DNA of 28,699 nt from JBCCQH01 sp039024435 (GCA_039024435.1 JBCCQH010000105.1:1-28699), one strand, 5' to 3'; shown: positions 1 through 7,660, counted from the first letter of the stretch. The notes: a model not told the origin generated them from the letters alone. Numbers and translations are program-made.

Positions 1-2342
1 CTACGGAACCTACCGCCGAGGAAACGACCACGGAAGACACCGGGGAGGCGGCTGAAGGACAAGCGGCGACTGCGGAAGGCGAAGCCGAAGCGGCCGAAGG
101 CGAAGAAACGCTGGACGATGTCACCCAAGCATTTGATTTGCTGGCCGACATCCTCGGCGATGAAGCCAACTTTGAATCCGTGGTCGAGAAGTCGAACCCT
201 CAGGAACTGGTTATGCTCATGGAGCGGATCGCCCAAGATGGCGACATCGGGCAATTCATTTCCAAGGTGGGACTGGTCAAGCGGAGCTTCGGCAAGAAGA
301 CCGACGACGAGTCGGTGGAAACGGCGCTGCAGAGCCGCTTTAATACGGCGCTAAACCAGTTCAACCGCAAGCGCTCGGCTTACTATGCGGAGCGGGAAAA
401 AGAAAAAGAAGAAAACTCCCAGAAGAAATTTGCGCTGCTTGAGCGCCTCAAGGTCATCGTTTCTGAGGAGCAAGTCACCAAAATACAAGACGTACGCCAG
501 ATTCAGAGTGAGTGGCGCGAGATCGGTTGGGTTCTGCAAAAAGACATGCAGTCGCTCAATGAAACCTACAAGCAATACCTCGACCTGTTCTATGGCTTGC
601 GCAGCAAGTACCGTGAGTTGCTGGAATTGGATCGCCGCTACAACATGGATGAGAAGAAAAAGCTCATCGGTGAAGTTGAGGGGCTGATTCCGGAAGAAGA
701 AGGGCTGTCGCGAGAAGATTGGAACAAGCGCAGTCAGCGGGTGAAGGACATCCAAGAGATGTGGCGCAGTGTCGGGCACGTGCCCCGGGAAAACGTCGAG
801 GAAATCAACGGTTCCTGGCGCGATACCCTGGACCGCTTCTACGAGATGCGGTCCAGCTACTACGAACTGCAAGACCAGAAACGCGGCGAAAATGCCGAGG
901 CCAAACGCGGCCTGCTGGAAAAATTGGCCGCATACTCTTCCTTCGAGTCGAACAAGGCCCGGGCCTGGAACGAGGCCACGAAAGCGGTACTGGCGGTTCA
1001 GGAAGAATGGAAGAAGATCGGTCCGGGACCGCTGGCGGAAAACAAGCAGCTCTGGAAAGATTACCGGACGGCTTGCGACAATTTCTTCTCCCGCAAAGGC
1101 GCTTATTTCAAAGAATTCGACAAGCAGCGGGCCGCCCACTTGCAAAAGAAAATCGAAATCTGCGAGAAGGCGGAGGCCCTTCAGGACAGCGAGGACTGGA
1201 AAGAGACCGCGCGGATCCTCAAGGAGTTGCAGCGGGAATGGAAACAAATCGGACCAGTACACGAACGCCACTCAAACAAGGTTTGGAAGCGATTCCGCAA
1301 GGCCTGCGACCATTTCTTTGAGCGCCGTTCGGCGTCGATGAGTTCGGATCGGAAGGGCTACCAGGAAAACCTCAAGACCAAAGAGCAGCTCATCGAGCGG
1401 GTTCGGGCGATCAATGAAGAAGAAAATCCGGCCCACTTCGCCGAGGAATTCGTCGAGATTCAGGCTCAGTGGAAGCAGACTGGTCACGTACCTTTCAAAG
1501 TCAAAGACAAAATCAACAATGCCTTTAAGGAGGCCTTGTCCGAGTTCTACCGCCGCAGCCGCCTGAGCCGCAATGAGCTGTCGCGGGTGAAGTCAACCGC
1601 CAGCCTGGGCAATATCAAAAACGAAGACGAGCGGACCCGGCGCATCAAAGATGAGATGCGTAAAATCCGCGGTCGGATGCGCGGCTTGCAAGAAAAGGTT
1701 GACCAGTACGAGATCAACATCCAGTACATTTCGAAAGGCAAGTCCGGCAAGTCGCTCCGCGAGCAGATTCAGCGGCAGATCGACAATGAGAAGGCGGCGA
1801 TTGAATCCCTGAGAAAACAGCGCAAAGAGTTGCAGCATCTCCTGGACAATCCGCCCCAACCGGAACCCGAGAAACCCACGGCGCCGGAGGCCCCGGCCGT
1901 AGAAGCCGGAGCGCCCACCGCGGAGCCTGAGTCGGAAACCCCGGCTCCCGAAGCCCCCGCTGCTGAAGCTGAAGCGCCCACCGCGGAGCCCGAGCCGGAA
2001 GCCCCGGCTCCCGAAGCCCCCGCTGCTGAATCTGAAGCGCCCACCGCGGAGCCCGAACCGGAAGCCCCGGCTGTTGAAGCTGAAGCGCCCACCGCGGAGC
2101 CCGAGCCGGAAGCTCCGGCTCCCGAAGCCCCCACTGCTGAAGCCGAAGCGCCCACCGCGGAGCCCGAGCCGGAAACCCCGGCTCCCGACGTCCCCGCCGC
2201 TGAAGCCGACGCGCCCGCTGCGGAGCCCGAGGCGGAAGCCCCGGCTCCCGAAGTCGAAACTTCCACTGCCGAAACCGAGGCGGACGCCCCGGCGAGCGAT
2301 GGACTTGCGGATACCCCGCAAGAAGACGAAGCGGAGGGATAA
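1..2342 (+). CDS. DUF349 repeat protein with acidic Ala/Pro/Glu tail (5' end outside window)
   Basis: The reading frame is already open at base 3, so the true start lies before the window; the TTG at 138 is internal. The first residues are Ala/Glu/Thr rich. Five DUF349-type units follow, each with a W-x2-hG-x-hP-like core and a later 'F..FF' or 'Y..F' helix: cores near bases 510, 765, 1005, 1240 and 1465. A charged coiled-coil segment (about 1620-1850) comes next, then a low-complexity tail of 21-residue Ala/Pro/Glu repeats to the stop. DUF349 proteins are mostly helical and cytoplasmic; no enzymatic motif or signal peptide is visible, and the function is unknown. A strong terminator follows the stop, so this is the last gene of its transcript. 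Family assignment is confident; role is not. Confidence 0.85.
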   Translation, partial: TEPTAEETTTEDTGEAAEGQAATAEGEAEAAEGEETLDDVTQAFDLLADILGDEANFESVVEKSNPQELVMLMERIAQDGDIGQFISKVGLVKRSFGKKTDDESVETALQSRFNTALNQFNRKRSAYYAEREKEKEENSQKKFALLERLKVIVSEEQVTKIQDVRQIQSEWREIGWVLQKDMQSLNETYKQYLDLFYGLRSKYRELLELDRRYNMDEKKKLIGEVEGLIPEEEGLSREDWNKRSQRVKDIQEMWRSVGHVPRENVEEINGSWRDTLDRFYEMRSSYYELQDQKRGENAEAKRGLLEKLAAYSSFESNKARAWNEATKAVLAVQEEWKKIGPGPLAENKQLWKDYRTACDNFFSRKGAYFKEFDKQRAAHLQKKIEICEKAEALQDSEDWKETARILKELQREWKQIGPVHERHSNKVWKRFRKACDHFFERRSASMSSDRKGYQENLKTKEQLIERVRAINEEENPAHFAEEFVEIQAQWKQTGHVPFKVKDKINNAFKEALSEFYRRSRLSRNELSRVKSTASLGNIKNEDERTRRIKDEMRKIRGRMRGLQEKVDQYEINIQYISKGKSGKSLREQIQRQIDNEKAAIESLRKQRKELQHLLDNPPQPEPEKPTAPEAPAVEAGAPTAEPESETPAPEAPAAEAEAPTAEPEPEAPAPEAPAAESEAPTAEPEPEAPAVEAEAPTAEPEPEAPAPEAPTAEAEAPTAEPEPETPAPDVPAAEADAPAAEPEAEAPAPEVETSTAETEADAPASDGLADTPQEDEAEG
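1911..2273 (+). repeat. 63-bp in-frame tandem repeat coding the DUF349 protein tail
   Basis: The word GCGCCC recurs at 1911, 1974, 2037, 2085, 2148 and 2211, giving spacings of 63, 63, 48, 63 and 63 bases. The unit codes about 21 residues (APTAEPEPEAPAPEAPAAEA type). The 48-base unit is 15 bases (five codons) short, so the frame is kept. The last unit is degenerate. The pattern suggests copy-number change by slippage or unequal recombination. Confidence 0.9.
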
Positions 2343-2360
2343 GCATTGGCTCATCAAGCG

Positions 2361-2398
2361 CGCCGGGACGCCCCATTGAGGCGTCCCGGCGCATTTTT
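2361..2398 (+). terminator. Rho-independent terminator of the DUF349 gene
   Basis: Perfect 13-bp stem GCGCCGGGACGCC / GGCGTCCCGGCGC with a 7-base loop, followed by ATTTTTAT. It starts 18 bases after the stop codon. Confidence 0.93.
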
Positions 2399-2444
2399 AT
2401 CCCGATCTCGGCCCTACGTTTTCCCTCCCCAACCCTGTATCAGT

Positions 2445-2471
2445 AAAAAGGGACGCCATATTTGGCGCCCC
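2445..2471 (-). terminator. Rho-independent terminator of the sigma/anti-sigma/Spy-like operon
   Basis: Read on the minus strand, GGGGCGCCA pairs with TGGCGTCCC (9 bp, one G-U) around a 4-base loop and is followed by TTTTT. It sits 22 bases after the stop of the 2494-2982 gene and faces the terminator of the convergent DUF349 gene. Confidence 0.88.
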
Positions 2472-2493
2472 TTGAAATAGATAGATCCCGCTA

Positions 2494-2982
2494 TCAAAAT
2501 CTTCGCCGCCGCATCATTTGGCCGTTGGGGTTCTGGCCATTGTTTTGCCGGCGCTGTTCCTGAAGCCGCCGCAACAGCATCTTTGTGAATTCCTGCTCCG
2601 CTTTGTACAATCGGGCCACCTTGCGGATCGGCAACACCTTTTTGAACTCCTCGTGGTATTTCAAAGTCAGTTCGAGTTCCCGCTGCTTGCTGTCCATGTA
2701 GCGGTCCATGAAAGCATTGATATCCTTGTCCGACATCCCGTCGAAATTGTTGCGCACGTCAGTCAGATCGGTGCGCAAACTCTTTTTCAGGGCTTTGGTT
2801 TCGGCTTGGTATTCATCGTACACCGGCCAAAAGATCTTAGCTTCGTCGGAGGTGAGGGAAAGTTTCGTTGTGATGTAAGCGATGCGCAACGATTCGACAT
2901 TGCTGCCGTCCTGATTCTGGGCGAAAGACGGGAAGGCAAGGAGTAGTGCCAGCAGTGCGAGATATACATGTTTGGCTTTCAT
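2494..2982 (-). CDS. Secreted Spy/CpxP-like periplasmic protein
   Basis: 162 residues. A clear signal peptide (hydrophobic run residues 7-20, cleavage expected at SFA|Q) is followed by a mostly helical, charged mature part. The segment 'RIAYITTKLSLTSDEAKIFW' and the closing Arg/Gln/Asn-rich tail (ending MMRRRRF) resemble Bacteroidota proteins related to the Spy/CpxP group of periplasmic chaperone or stress sensors. It lies only 2 bases downstream of the anti-sigma-like gene and so is co-transcribed with the sigma factor. A role in sensing or relieving envelope stress is inferred from that position. Family similarity is judged by eye and is weak outside the helical core. Confidence 0.65.
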   Translation of the reverse strand: MKAKHVYLALLALLLAFPSFAQNQDGSNVESLRIAYITTKLSLTSDEAKIFWPVYDEYQAETKALKKSLRTDLTDVRNNFDGMSDKDINAFMDRYMDSKQRELELTLKYHEEFKKVLPIRKVARLYKAEQEFTKMLLRRLQEQRRQNNGQNPNGQMMRRRRF

Positions 2983-2984
2983 GA

Positions 2985-3557
2985 TCAGAGATTTGTGTCG
3001 TTGAAGATAGCGTCGTCGAACTCCAGCCCCTCCAAGTCAGCCGGGTCGAGTTCGAGTTCATCGAGGAAGTCGAGCATTTCCTGCTGGCCCATGCCACCCA
3101 TTTCATTTTCCAGAGCGGCCTGGGCCTCCTGACCAAGCATGGCGTACAATTCGTCCTCCGAAACCTCCGCAATGTCGATTTCGTTGACGATCTCGGTCGC
3201 ACTGACCGACGTGAGTTGTACTTGAATCCGTTGTTCGATGGCTTCTCCGGCCGGCAGTTCCCGTTCCGGCAGAAAGAAGATCAATCCCAGACCGAGCAGC
3301 AGCACAACCGAGGCAGCGACGCCCCAGAGTTGCCAATTGCTCTGGCCCGGAGTGGGGCGGGGGAGGACAACATCGGCATCGCGGATGGCCTCCGGCGCAG
3401 GGTCCCCATCGAGCGCATGAATTCGCGCCATCATTTTCCCGGGCAATTCCGCAAAGTAACCTTCCGGAACCTCCCCTTGGGACATTGACTCCCTGAGGGA
3501 AGCAAGCCGAGGAGCTTCTTCCATCCAGTCGTCTTCGTGTGGGTAATCGTTGCGCAT
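2985..3557 (-). CDS. Anti-sigma-factor-like single-pass membrane protein
   Basis: 190 residues. The N-terminal ~75 residues are acidic and would be cytoplasmic. One membrane helix (WGVAASVVLLLGLGLIFFL, about residues 80-98) follows, then a very acidic outer part rich in Leu, Glu and Asp. There is no HxxxCxxC zinc anti-sigma motif, so the call rests on its place directly behind an ECF sigma gene (31-base gap), its topology and its size. It presumably binds the sigma factor at the inner membrane, with the Spy-like protein acting on the periplasmic side. It could instead be a structural membrane protein of unknown role. Confidence 0.6.
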   Translation of the reverse strand: MRNDYPHEDDWMEEAPRLASLRESMSQGEVPEGYFAELPGKMMARIHALDGDPAPEAIRDADVVLPRPTPGQSNWQLWGVAASVVLLLGLGLIFFLPERELPAGEAIEQRIQVQLTSVSATEIVNEIDIAEVSEDELYAMLGQEAQAALENEMGGMGQQEMLDFLDELELDPADLEGLEFDDAIFNDTNL

Positions 3558-3582
3558 TTTGGTTTAGATCTGAGGTTCAGCA

Positions 3583-3592
3583 AAAGGTTTAA
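3583..3592 (-). promoter_or_regulatory. TTAAACCTTT element before the anti-sigma-like gene
   Basis: The minus strand carries TTAAACCTTT, which overlaps the end of the sigma gene 26 bases before the anti-sigma start. The same 10-mer occurs before the sigma gene. AAAC/AACC boxes are usual in ECF -35 regions; the use here is inferred. Confidence 0.35.
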
Positions 3593-4146
3593 CCCGATTG
3601 CAGGAATTTTTCAATTTTTTTTACGGCGTGGTGAAACGATGCCTTGAGCGACCCGACACTGCCGCCGAGGATATCGGCGATCTCCTGATATTTCAGGTCG
3701 TCGTAGTACTTCATGCGAAAGACCAGCTTTTGCTTTTCCGGCAGGGTTGCGACTGCCGCTTCAAGTTTTTGCTGAATTTCGTCACCATCGGGACCGCCGC
3801 CGCCCTGGTGGCTGTGGTGCATGTCGTTTTCAATGTCCGCCAACTCGCTGAAACTTGCTTTCTTCTGCTTGTTCAGGAAGGTGAGGGATTCATTGGTGGC
3901 AATGCGGTACAGCCAGGTGCGCAGCTTGGCGTCGCCGCGGAACGATGCGATCGCTTTCCAGGCTTTAATGAACGTGTTTTGCAGGACATCGTCGGTATCA
4001 TCGTGGGTCTTGACCATCCGGCGGATATGCCAGTAGAGCTGCTCCTGGTACAGCACCATGAGCTGTTCAAACGCCCGGTTGCGCGTTTTTTCGTCGCGCA
4101 AGCGTTCGACTAACTCTTGTTCCGGCAATGTCTGCGATGCTTTCAT
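3589..4146 (-). CDS. ECF-type RNA polymerase sigma factor
   Basis: 185 residues, the normal ECF length. Sigma region 2 lies at about residues 25-95, with the 'DDTDDVLQNTFIKAWKAI' and 'TWLYRIATNESL' blocks typical of -10 recognition. A poly-Gly/His linker (about 108-125) is followed by region 4 (about 130-182: 'LPEKQKLVFRMKYYDDLKYQEIA' and a helix-turn-helix). First gene of a three-gene operon with an anti-sigma-like protein and a Spy-like protein. A shared TTAAACCTTT element lies upstream of this gene and upstream of the next, which would fit autoregulation. Confidence 0.92.
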   Translation of the reverse strand: MKASQTLPEQELVERLRDEKTRNRAFEQLMVLYQEQLYWHIRRMVKTHDDTDDVLQNTFIKAWKAIASFRGDAKLRTWLYRIATNESLTFLNKQKKASFSELADIENDMHHSHQGGGGPDGDEIQQKLEAAVATLPEKQKLVFRMKYYDDLKYQEIADILGGSVGSLKASFHHAVKKIEKFLQSG

Positions 4147-4201
4147 GTGCCCGGGGGGCCGCTGTTTTTGTTCCGTTTCTGATCAGACTGTGCTCCGGGA
4201 C

Positions 4202-4211
4202 AAAGGTTTAA
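4202..4211 (-). promoter_or_regulatory. TTAAACCTTT element, possible ECF -35, before the sigma gene
   Basis: The minus strand reads TTAAACCTTT 56 bases before the sigma start codon. A GTC (in CAGTCTGA) follows 16 bases after AAACC, as in many ECF promoters with an AAC-type -35 and GTC-type -10. The exact 10-mer recurs at 3583-3592. Confidence 0.4.
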
Positions 4212-4236
4212 ACTGCCGCTCAATTTTGGGAAAAAA

Positions 4237-5124
4237 TCACTGGTGTTGCACCAGGTGGGCGGCCGCGGCCCGCATCCCCGCCCATTCTGCCGCATTCAGT
4301 TCCAGGTCCAGTACGCGATTCGGTTCTTCCTCAAAGGTGTAGGGCAGGCTCAGGAAAATGTCCGCTGTGACGCTGAGTTTTTCCCGGTAAAACGGCGTGA
4401 TCTGGGTCGAAAGCGGGAGCGTATCGACGATTCGGCCTTCGAGGGCGGCAAAGATCTCGTAGGCGCATTTTGCCGGACCAAATACCGTCGCCGGCTGCGT
4501 TTCCCGGATGTGAGTGGCAAAGCGCTTGAGCTGCGTTTCCAGTCGGGCCTGAGTGGCATCGGAAAAGCTACATCCCTCATCGTCGAAAAAGGTATGCGAA
4601 TAGATGGGCGTCATGTGGGGGCCGTGCTCCCCGAGCACCAGCGTATCGAGCCGGTGCAGGTCCCACTGCCTTTCCTCGGCGATCAGTTGGCGGAGCCGCG
4701 CGGTATCGATCAGGGTGCCCGTACCAAAAACCCGGATCGCGTGGTCAAATACTTCGCTGATCCACTGCGCGACCAGGTCCACCGGATTGGTGACGACGAT
4801 GACGGTGGCATCCGGGGACAGCTCCGTTCCGGAAAAGATTTCCCCCACCAATGCCTTGTTGTCCTGGGCGACTTCGTAGCGGCTGCTGCCGCGGGGATTG
4901 GAGGCGCCGGCGCAGAAAAAAATGTACTGCGCCTCGGTCACCCGCGCCGCGTCGTTCCAGGTGATGCGCGTCCCCCGCAAGGCGGCGGCATTTTGCAGGT
5001 CCAGGATCCGCCCGGCCAGGCTGGGGTCCGGATCCATGATGTTCAAGTTGAAGTGCCCGTCGATCAGCAAGAGACTCGCCAACGCTCCACCGACGTAGCC
5101 ACAGCCGTAAATCGTGATTTCCAT
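4237..5124 (-). CDS. Lactate/malate dehydrogenase-like NAD-dependent 2-hydroxyacid dehydrogenase, unusual substrate loop
   Basis: 295 residues, somewhat shorter than typical LDH/MDH (about 310-320). The Rossmann motif G7-C-G9-Y-V-G12 and a ribose-binding Asp31 are present. Catalytic residues are conserved: Asn113 in TNPVDL, Asp140 and Arg143 in IDTAR, His167 in GEHGPH. The mobile substrate loop reads CAGASNPRGSSR (71-82): the position that is Gln in lactate and Arg in malate dehydrogenases aligns with Asn, and the usual PGE/PGM triplet is absent, though the loop Arg82 is kept. The sequence therefore supports a working 2-hydroxyacid dehydrogenase but not its substrate. It is divergent from the 3-hydroxybutyryl-CoA dehydrogenase gene and has its own candidate promoter. 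Confidence 0.8.
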   Translation of the reverse strand: MEITIYGCGYVGGALASLLLIDGHFNLNIMDPDPSLAGRILDLQNAAALRGTRITWNDAARVTEAQYIFFCAGASNPRGSSRYEVAQDNKALVGEIFSGTELSPDATVIVVTNPVDLVAQWISEVFDHAIRVFGTGTLIDTARLRQLIAEERQWDLHRLDTLVLGEHGPHMTPIYSHTFFDDEGCSFSDATQARLETQLKRFATHIRETQPATVFGPAKCAYEIFAALEGRIVDTLPLSTQITPFYREKLSVTADIFLSLPYTFEEEPNRVLDLELNAAEWAGMRAAAAHLVQHQ

Positions 5125-5143
5125 GCGTTTGTCATTGTAGAAT

Positions 5144-5173
5144 CAAGATATCGAATTCCGGTAGGCTCCGCAA
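5144..5173 (-). promoter_or_regulatory. Bacteroidota-type promoter for the LDH/MDH-like gene
   Basis: On the minus strand TTG (5173-5171), a 20-base spacer and TATCTTG (5150-5144), 19 bases before the ATG. This fits the TTG-N20-TAnnTTG pattern. The TTG lies in the left arm of the neighbouring inverted repeat. Confidence 0.45.
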
Positions 5174-5202
5174 CCTGATCTTGGTCAGGTTGGGTTGCGG
5201 AG
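5166..5202. repeat. Inverted repeat between two divergent promoters (possible operator)
   Basis: CTCCGCAACC (5166-5175) and GGTTGCGGAG (5193-5202) are perfect 10-base complements. A nested AACCTGA/TCAGGTT pair lies inside. There is no T-run on either side, so it is not a terminator. Confidence 0.75.
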
Positions 5203-5219
5203 TAAAAGCGCAATTCGGC

Positions 5220-5251
5220 TTTGGCACAGCCCGCCCTTCTCCGTATATTCG
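5220..5251 (+). promoter_or_regulatory. Bacteroidota-type promoter for 3-hydroxybutyryl-CoA dehydrogenase
   Basis: TTTG (5220-5223), a spacer of exactly 20 bases, then TATATTCG (5244-5251), one base off TAnnTTTG. The ATG is 30 bases downstream. Confidence 0.55.
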
Positions 5252-5281
5252 CGGCATTCCACCCCAATAAAACACAATAGA

Positions 5282-6148
5282 ATGATCGATAAATTTCAGA
5301 AAGTTGCGGTAATCGGTGCGGGCACGATGGGCAATGGCATCGCTCACGCATTCGCCCAGTCCGGCTACGATGTCAAGCTGATCGACGTCAACCAAGCCGC
5401 CCTGGAAAAAGCGCTGGCCACCATTGGGAAAAATATGGACCGCCAGGTGCGCAAGGAAAAGATCACCGCCGAAGAAAAAGATGCCGCTTTGGGCCGGATC
5501 GCCGCCGTCACCGAGCTGGCGTCCAACCTTCAGGACCGGGACCTCGTGGTGGAAGCCGCGACGGAAAACCTCGATCTCAAGCTGCGCATTTTTGCCGACA
5601 TGGATGCCAATGCCCCCGCGCACGCCATCCTCGCCACCAATACTTCGTCCATCTCGATCACTCAGATCGCCGCTGGCACCCAGCGCCCGGGCCAGGTCAT
5701 CGGGATGCACTTTATGAATCCGGTACCGATCATGAAATTGATCGAGGTCATCCGCGGATTTGACACCACCGACGAAGTCCTCAACGACATCATGGAACTG
5801 TCCCGCGACCTCGGCAAGACCCCGGTGGAAGTCAACGACTACCCCGGTTTTGTCGCCAACCGCATCTTGATGCCCATGATCAACGAGGCCATCTACACCC
5901 TGTACGAAGGCGTAGCCGGCCGCGATGAGATCGACACCGTTATGAAGCTCGGCATGGCCCATCCCATGGGACCGCTCACGCTGGCGGATTTTATCGGGCT
6001 GGACGTGTGCCTCGCGATCCTGCGGGTGCTCCACGATGGATTTGGCAATCCCAAGTATGCGCCCTGCCCGCTCCTCGTCAATATGGTCAATGCCGGCCAC
6101 CTGGGCCGCAAAACTGGGCGTGGGTTCTACGATTACTCCGCGAAGTAG
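5282..6148 (+). CDS. 3-hydroxybutyryl-CoA dehydrogenase
   Basis: 288 residues, the normal length for the family. NAD-binding GAGTMGNGIAHA (about residues 12-23), VVEAATENLDLK, TNTSSISIT, the catalytic-His block GMHFMNPVPIMKLIEVI, and the C-terminal domain with NDYPGFVANRILMPMINEA and GMAHPMGPLTLADFIGLD are all present. It interconverts acetoacetyl-CoA and 3-hydroxybutyryl-CoA in the cytoplasm. The ATG at 5282 is chosen because the protein then begins right before the Rossmann strand, follows an A-rich leader and leaves room for the promoter at 5220-5251. A terminator follows at 6177, so it is probably monocistronic. Confidence 0.93.
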   Translation: MIDKFQKVAVIGAGTMGNGIAHAFAQSGYDVKLIDVNQAALEKALATIGKNMDRQVRKEKITAEEKDAALGRIAAVTELASNLQDRDLVVEAATENLDLKLRIFADMDANAPAHAILATNTSSISITQIAAGTQRPGQVIGMHFMNPVPIMKLIEVIRGFDTTDEVLNDIMELSRDLGKTPVEVNDYPGFVANRILMPMINEAIYTLYEGVAGRDEIDTVMKLGMAHPMGPLTLADFIGLDVCLAILRVLHDGFGNPKYAPCPLLVNMVNAGHLGRKTGRGFYDYSAK

Positions 6149-6176
6149 GCGGCGCTCGATCCCGTTTCCAAAGCAG

Positions 6177-6209
6177 AAAGCCGTCCTCCGCATGCGGGGG
6201 ACGGCTTTT
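6177..6209. terminator. Terminator between convergent genes (probably bidirectional)
   Basis: AAAGCCGTCCTCCG (6177-6190) pairs with the arm at 6195-6208 (14 bp, one G-U) around CATG. T-rich bases follow on the plus strand (TTTTG) and, less strongly, on the minus strand (TTTCTG). Confidence 0.85.
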
Positions 6210-6232
6210 GTCATTGGCGGCGTTCAGTTCCC

Positions 6233-7555
6233 TCAGCTCACCATTCCCAAATCAATGTCGTAGGTGTACGGGGTAAGGTTGTAGGTCGAGCCCCACCATT
6301 CGCCTTCGTAGGAGGGCCAGATATTTTTGATCCCGACGTAGTTCCACTCCGCTCCGATTTGGATCGTGACCGGAACCGTATCGGTGCTGGTCGCTTGGTT
6401 GTTCCACACGGACATCGTAGAAAAGTTCATCACTCCGGTGGAGAGGGAGGGGAGGTCATTGACCTGATAATAGAAATTACCGGCGTTGTAGCTGACCATA
6501 TCGTTTTGCCAGGACATTTCCCGGGCGTCCCAGGGGCTGCTTTGGTAAAAGGTCCAGTTGTTCACATCATTTTGCTGGATGTTCCAGTCAGTAATCGTCT
6601 CCGATTGGGAGTGGGAGACATCCACCGAGGCCGTACCGCCACTGCTGGTGTCCACGCCCACGTCAAACGAGACGCTGGAGGTGTAGGTAGTAGAGCTGTT
6701 GACGTTGTTGGGCGAAGAACTGTTGACGTAAAAGCCGGAAGGGGAATCGGCTACGACCTGGAGCCACCCATTGGCCCAGCCCCGCTCGTCGTGGTAGTTT
6801 TCGTTCATGCCGGTGGCGCCGACGCTTTGGTACCCGAGGGTTTCGAGGTAGAGCCACTGGAAATTGCCGCTCGCTTGCTCGTCGAGGTAGACGATAAAGG
6901 TAAAGGTCAGGGTGATTTGGGTGCTTTGGGCCTGCGGGGTGATGCCATGGTGCTCACTGCCCTGGGAGATGCCCCAGTTGAGGGTTTTGTTTTCGATCCA
7001 CTGTTGCTGCACTGGCTCGGTCGTATCGGTGGCGACCGCCGGTTGGGAGCGGTTCAGGGCGGTGGTGATCTGCTGGACGAATGCGGCAGCGGCCGAGGGG
7101 GCCGGGGTGTGGGTCACTTCCGGGCGCGGGGTCAGGGTGGGTTCTGGACTGCCATCGGGATAGGTTCCGGTGAAGGAAGCGGTTTGCATCGCCGGGGTGT
7201 GGTCTTGGGGGGCGGTCAGGTCAAACATTTCGTAGGCCAGTCGGTCGCCCGCCGCCGGACGGGCGGTGATCAGGTAAGCGATGGAATCGCCCGGCGATCC
7301 GATCCCGATGTGTTTGACCAGGTGTTTTTTGTCGGCTTGGGAAGCGTCGAGCAGCAGCAGTGAGGTGCCGGCGCGCAGCAGTTGATTGGTCCGTTGGGTG
7401 TCCGCATTGGCGAGGTAATCGGCGGCCGGAACCACGAGCACCTGTGGGCCCCCGATGCCGGCTTCGGAGCGGAGGAGGTCGAGGACTTCATTGTTGGTCG
7501 GATTGCCTTCGATGGACAATGCGATACGGGTCGATTTCAAAGTGGTAGATTCCAT
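6233..7555 (-). CDS. Leukocidin/hemolysin-like beta-pore-forming protein (putative)
   Basis: 440 residues from the ATG at 7555; the frame stays open to 7657, but that stretch does not look coding and the sequence before 7555 is a typical A-rich leader. Residues about 1-120 form an alpha/beta-looking domain I do not recognise, followed by a Pro/Thr-rich linker (about 130-155). From about 185 to the end the protein is beta-rich, with many Trp, Tyr, Ser and Asn. Residues about 294-318 (SVSFDVGVD, then SSGG, then SVDVSHSQS) alternate polar and nonpolar residues like the prestem hairpin of the leukocidin/alpha-hemolysin family, and 'NNWTFYQSSPWD' just after resembles its NW..WD region. No signal peptide is evident, which is odd for such a toxin. 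The family call is by eye. Confidence 0.55.
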   Translation of the reverse strand: MESTTLKSTRIALSIEGNPTNNEVLDLLRSEAGIGGPQVLVVPAADYLANADTQRTNQLLRAGTSLLLLDASQADKKHLVKHIGIGSPGDSIAYLITARPAAGDRLAYEMFDLTAPQDHTPAMQTASFTGTYPDGSPEPTLTPRPEVTHTPAPSAAAAFVQQITTALNRSQPAVATDTTEPVQQQWIENKTLNWGISQGSEHHGITPQAQSTQITLTFTFIVYLDEQASGNFQWLYLETLGYQSVGATGMNENYHDERGWANGWLQVVADSPSGFYVNSSSPNNVNSSTTYTSSVSFDVGVDTSSGGTASVDVSHSQSETITDWNIQQNDVNNWTFYQSSPWDAREMSWQNDMVSYNAGNFYYQVNDLPSLSTGVMNFSTMSVWNNQATSTDTVPVTIQIGAEWNYVGIKNIWPSYEGEWWGSTYNLTPYTYDIDLGMVS

Positions 7556-7628
7556 ATTCAATTTGAGATTTCTAAATGAATGATTCATCCCTTTATCCCC
7601 GAGTGGAATCTTTGTTACCCGGTACGCG

Positions 7629-7660
7629 AAAAAAAAATCGGGCGCGGTGAACCGCACCCG
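7629..7660 (-). terminator. Rho-independent terminator of the 7711-8526 gene
   Basis: On the minus strand CGGGTGCGG pairs with CCGCGCCCG (9 bp, one G-U) around TTCA, then A and nine T's. It separates the secreted protein gene from the leukocidin-like gene downstream. Confidence 0.92.

Noticed and set aside
1593..2357. Minus-strand ORF of 254 codons full of Gly/Phe/Arg repeats opposite the DUF349 tail
   Set aside because: It is the antisense of the 63-bp repeat; the plus frame has five DUF349 units and a terminator right after its stop.
5195..5281. Upstream extension of the 3-hydroxybutyryl-CoA dehydrogenase frame
   Set aside because: The extra 29 codons cover the promoter and add nothing in line with the family; the ATG at 5282 fits.
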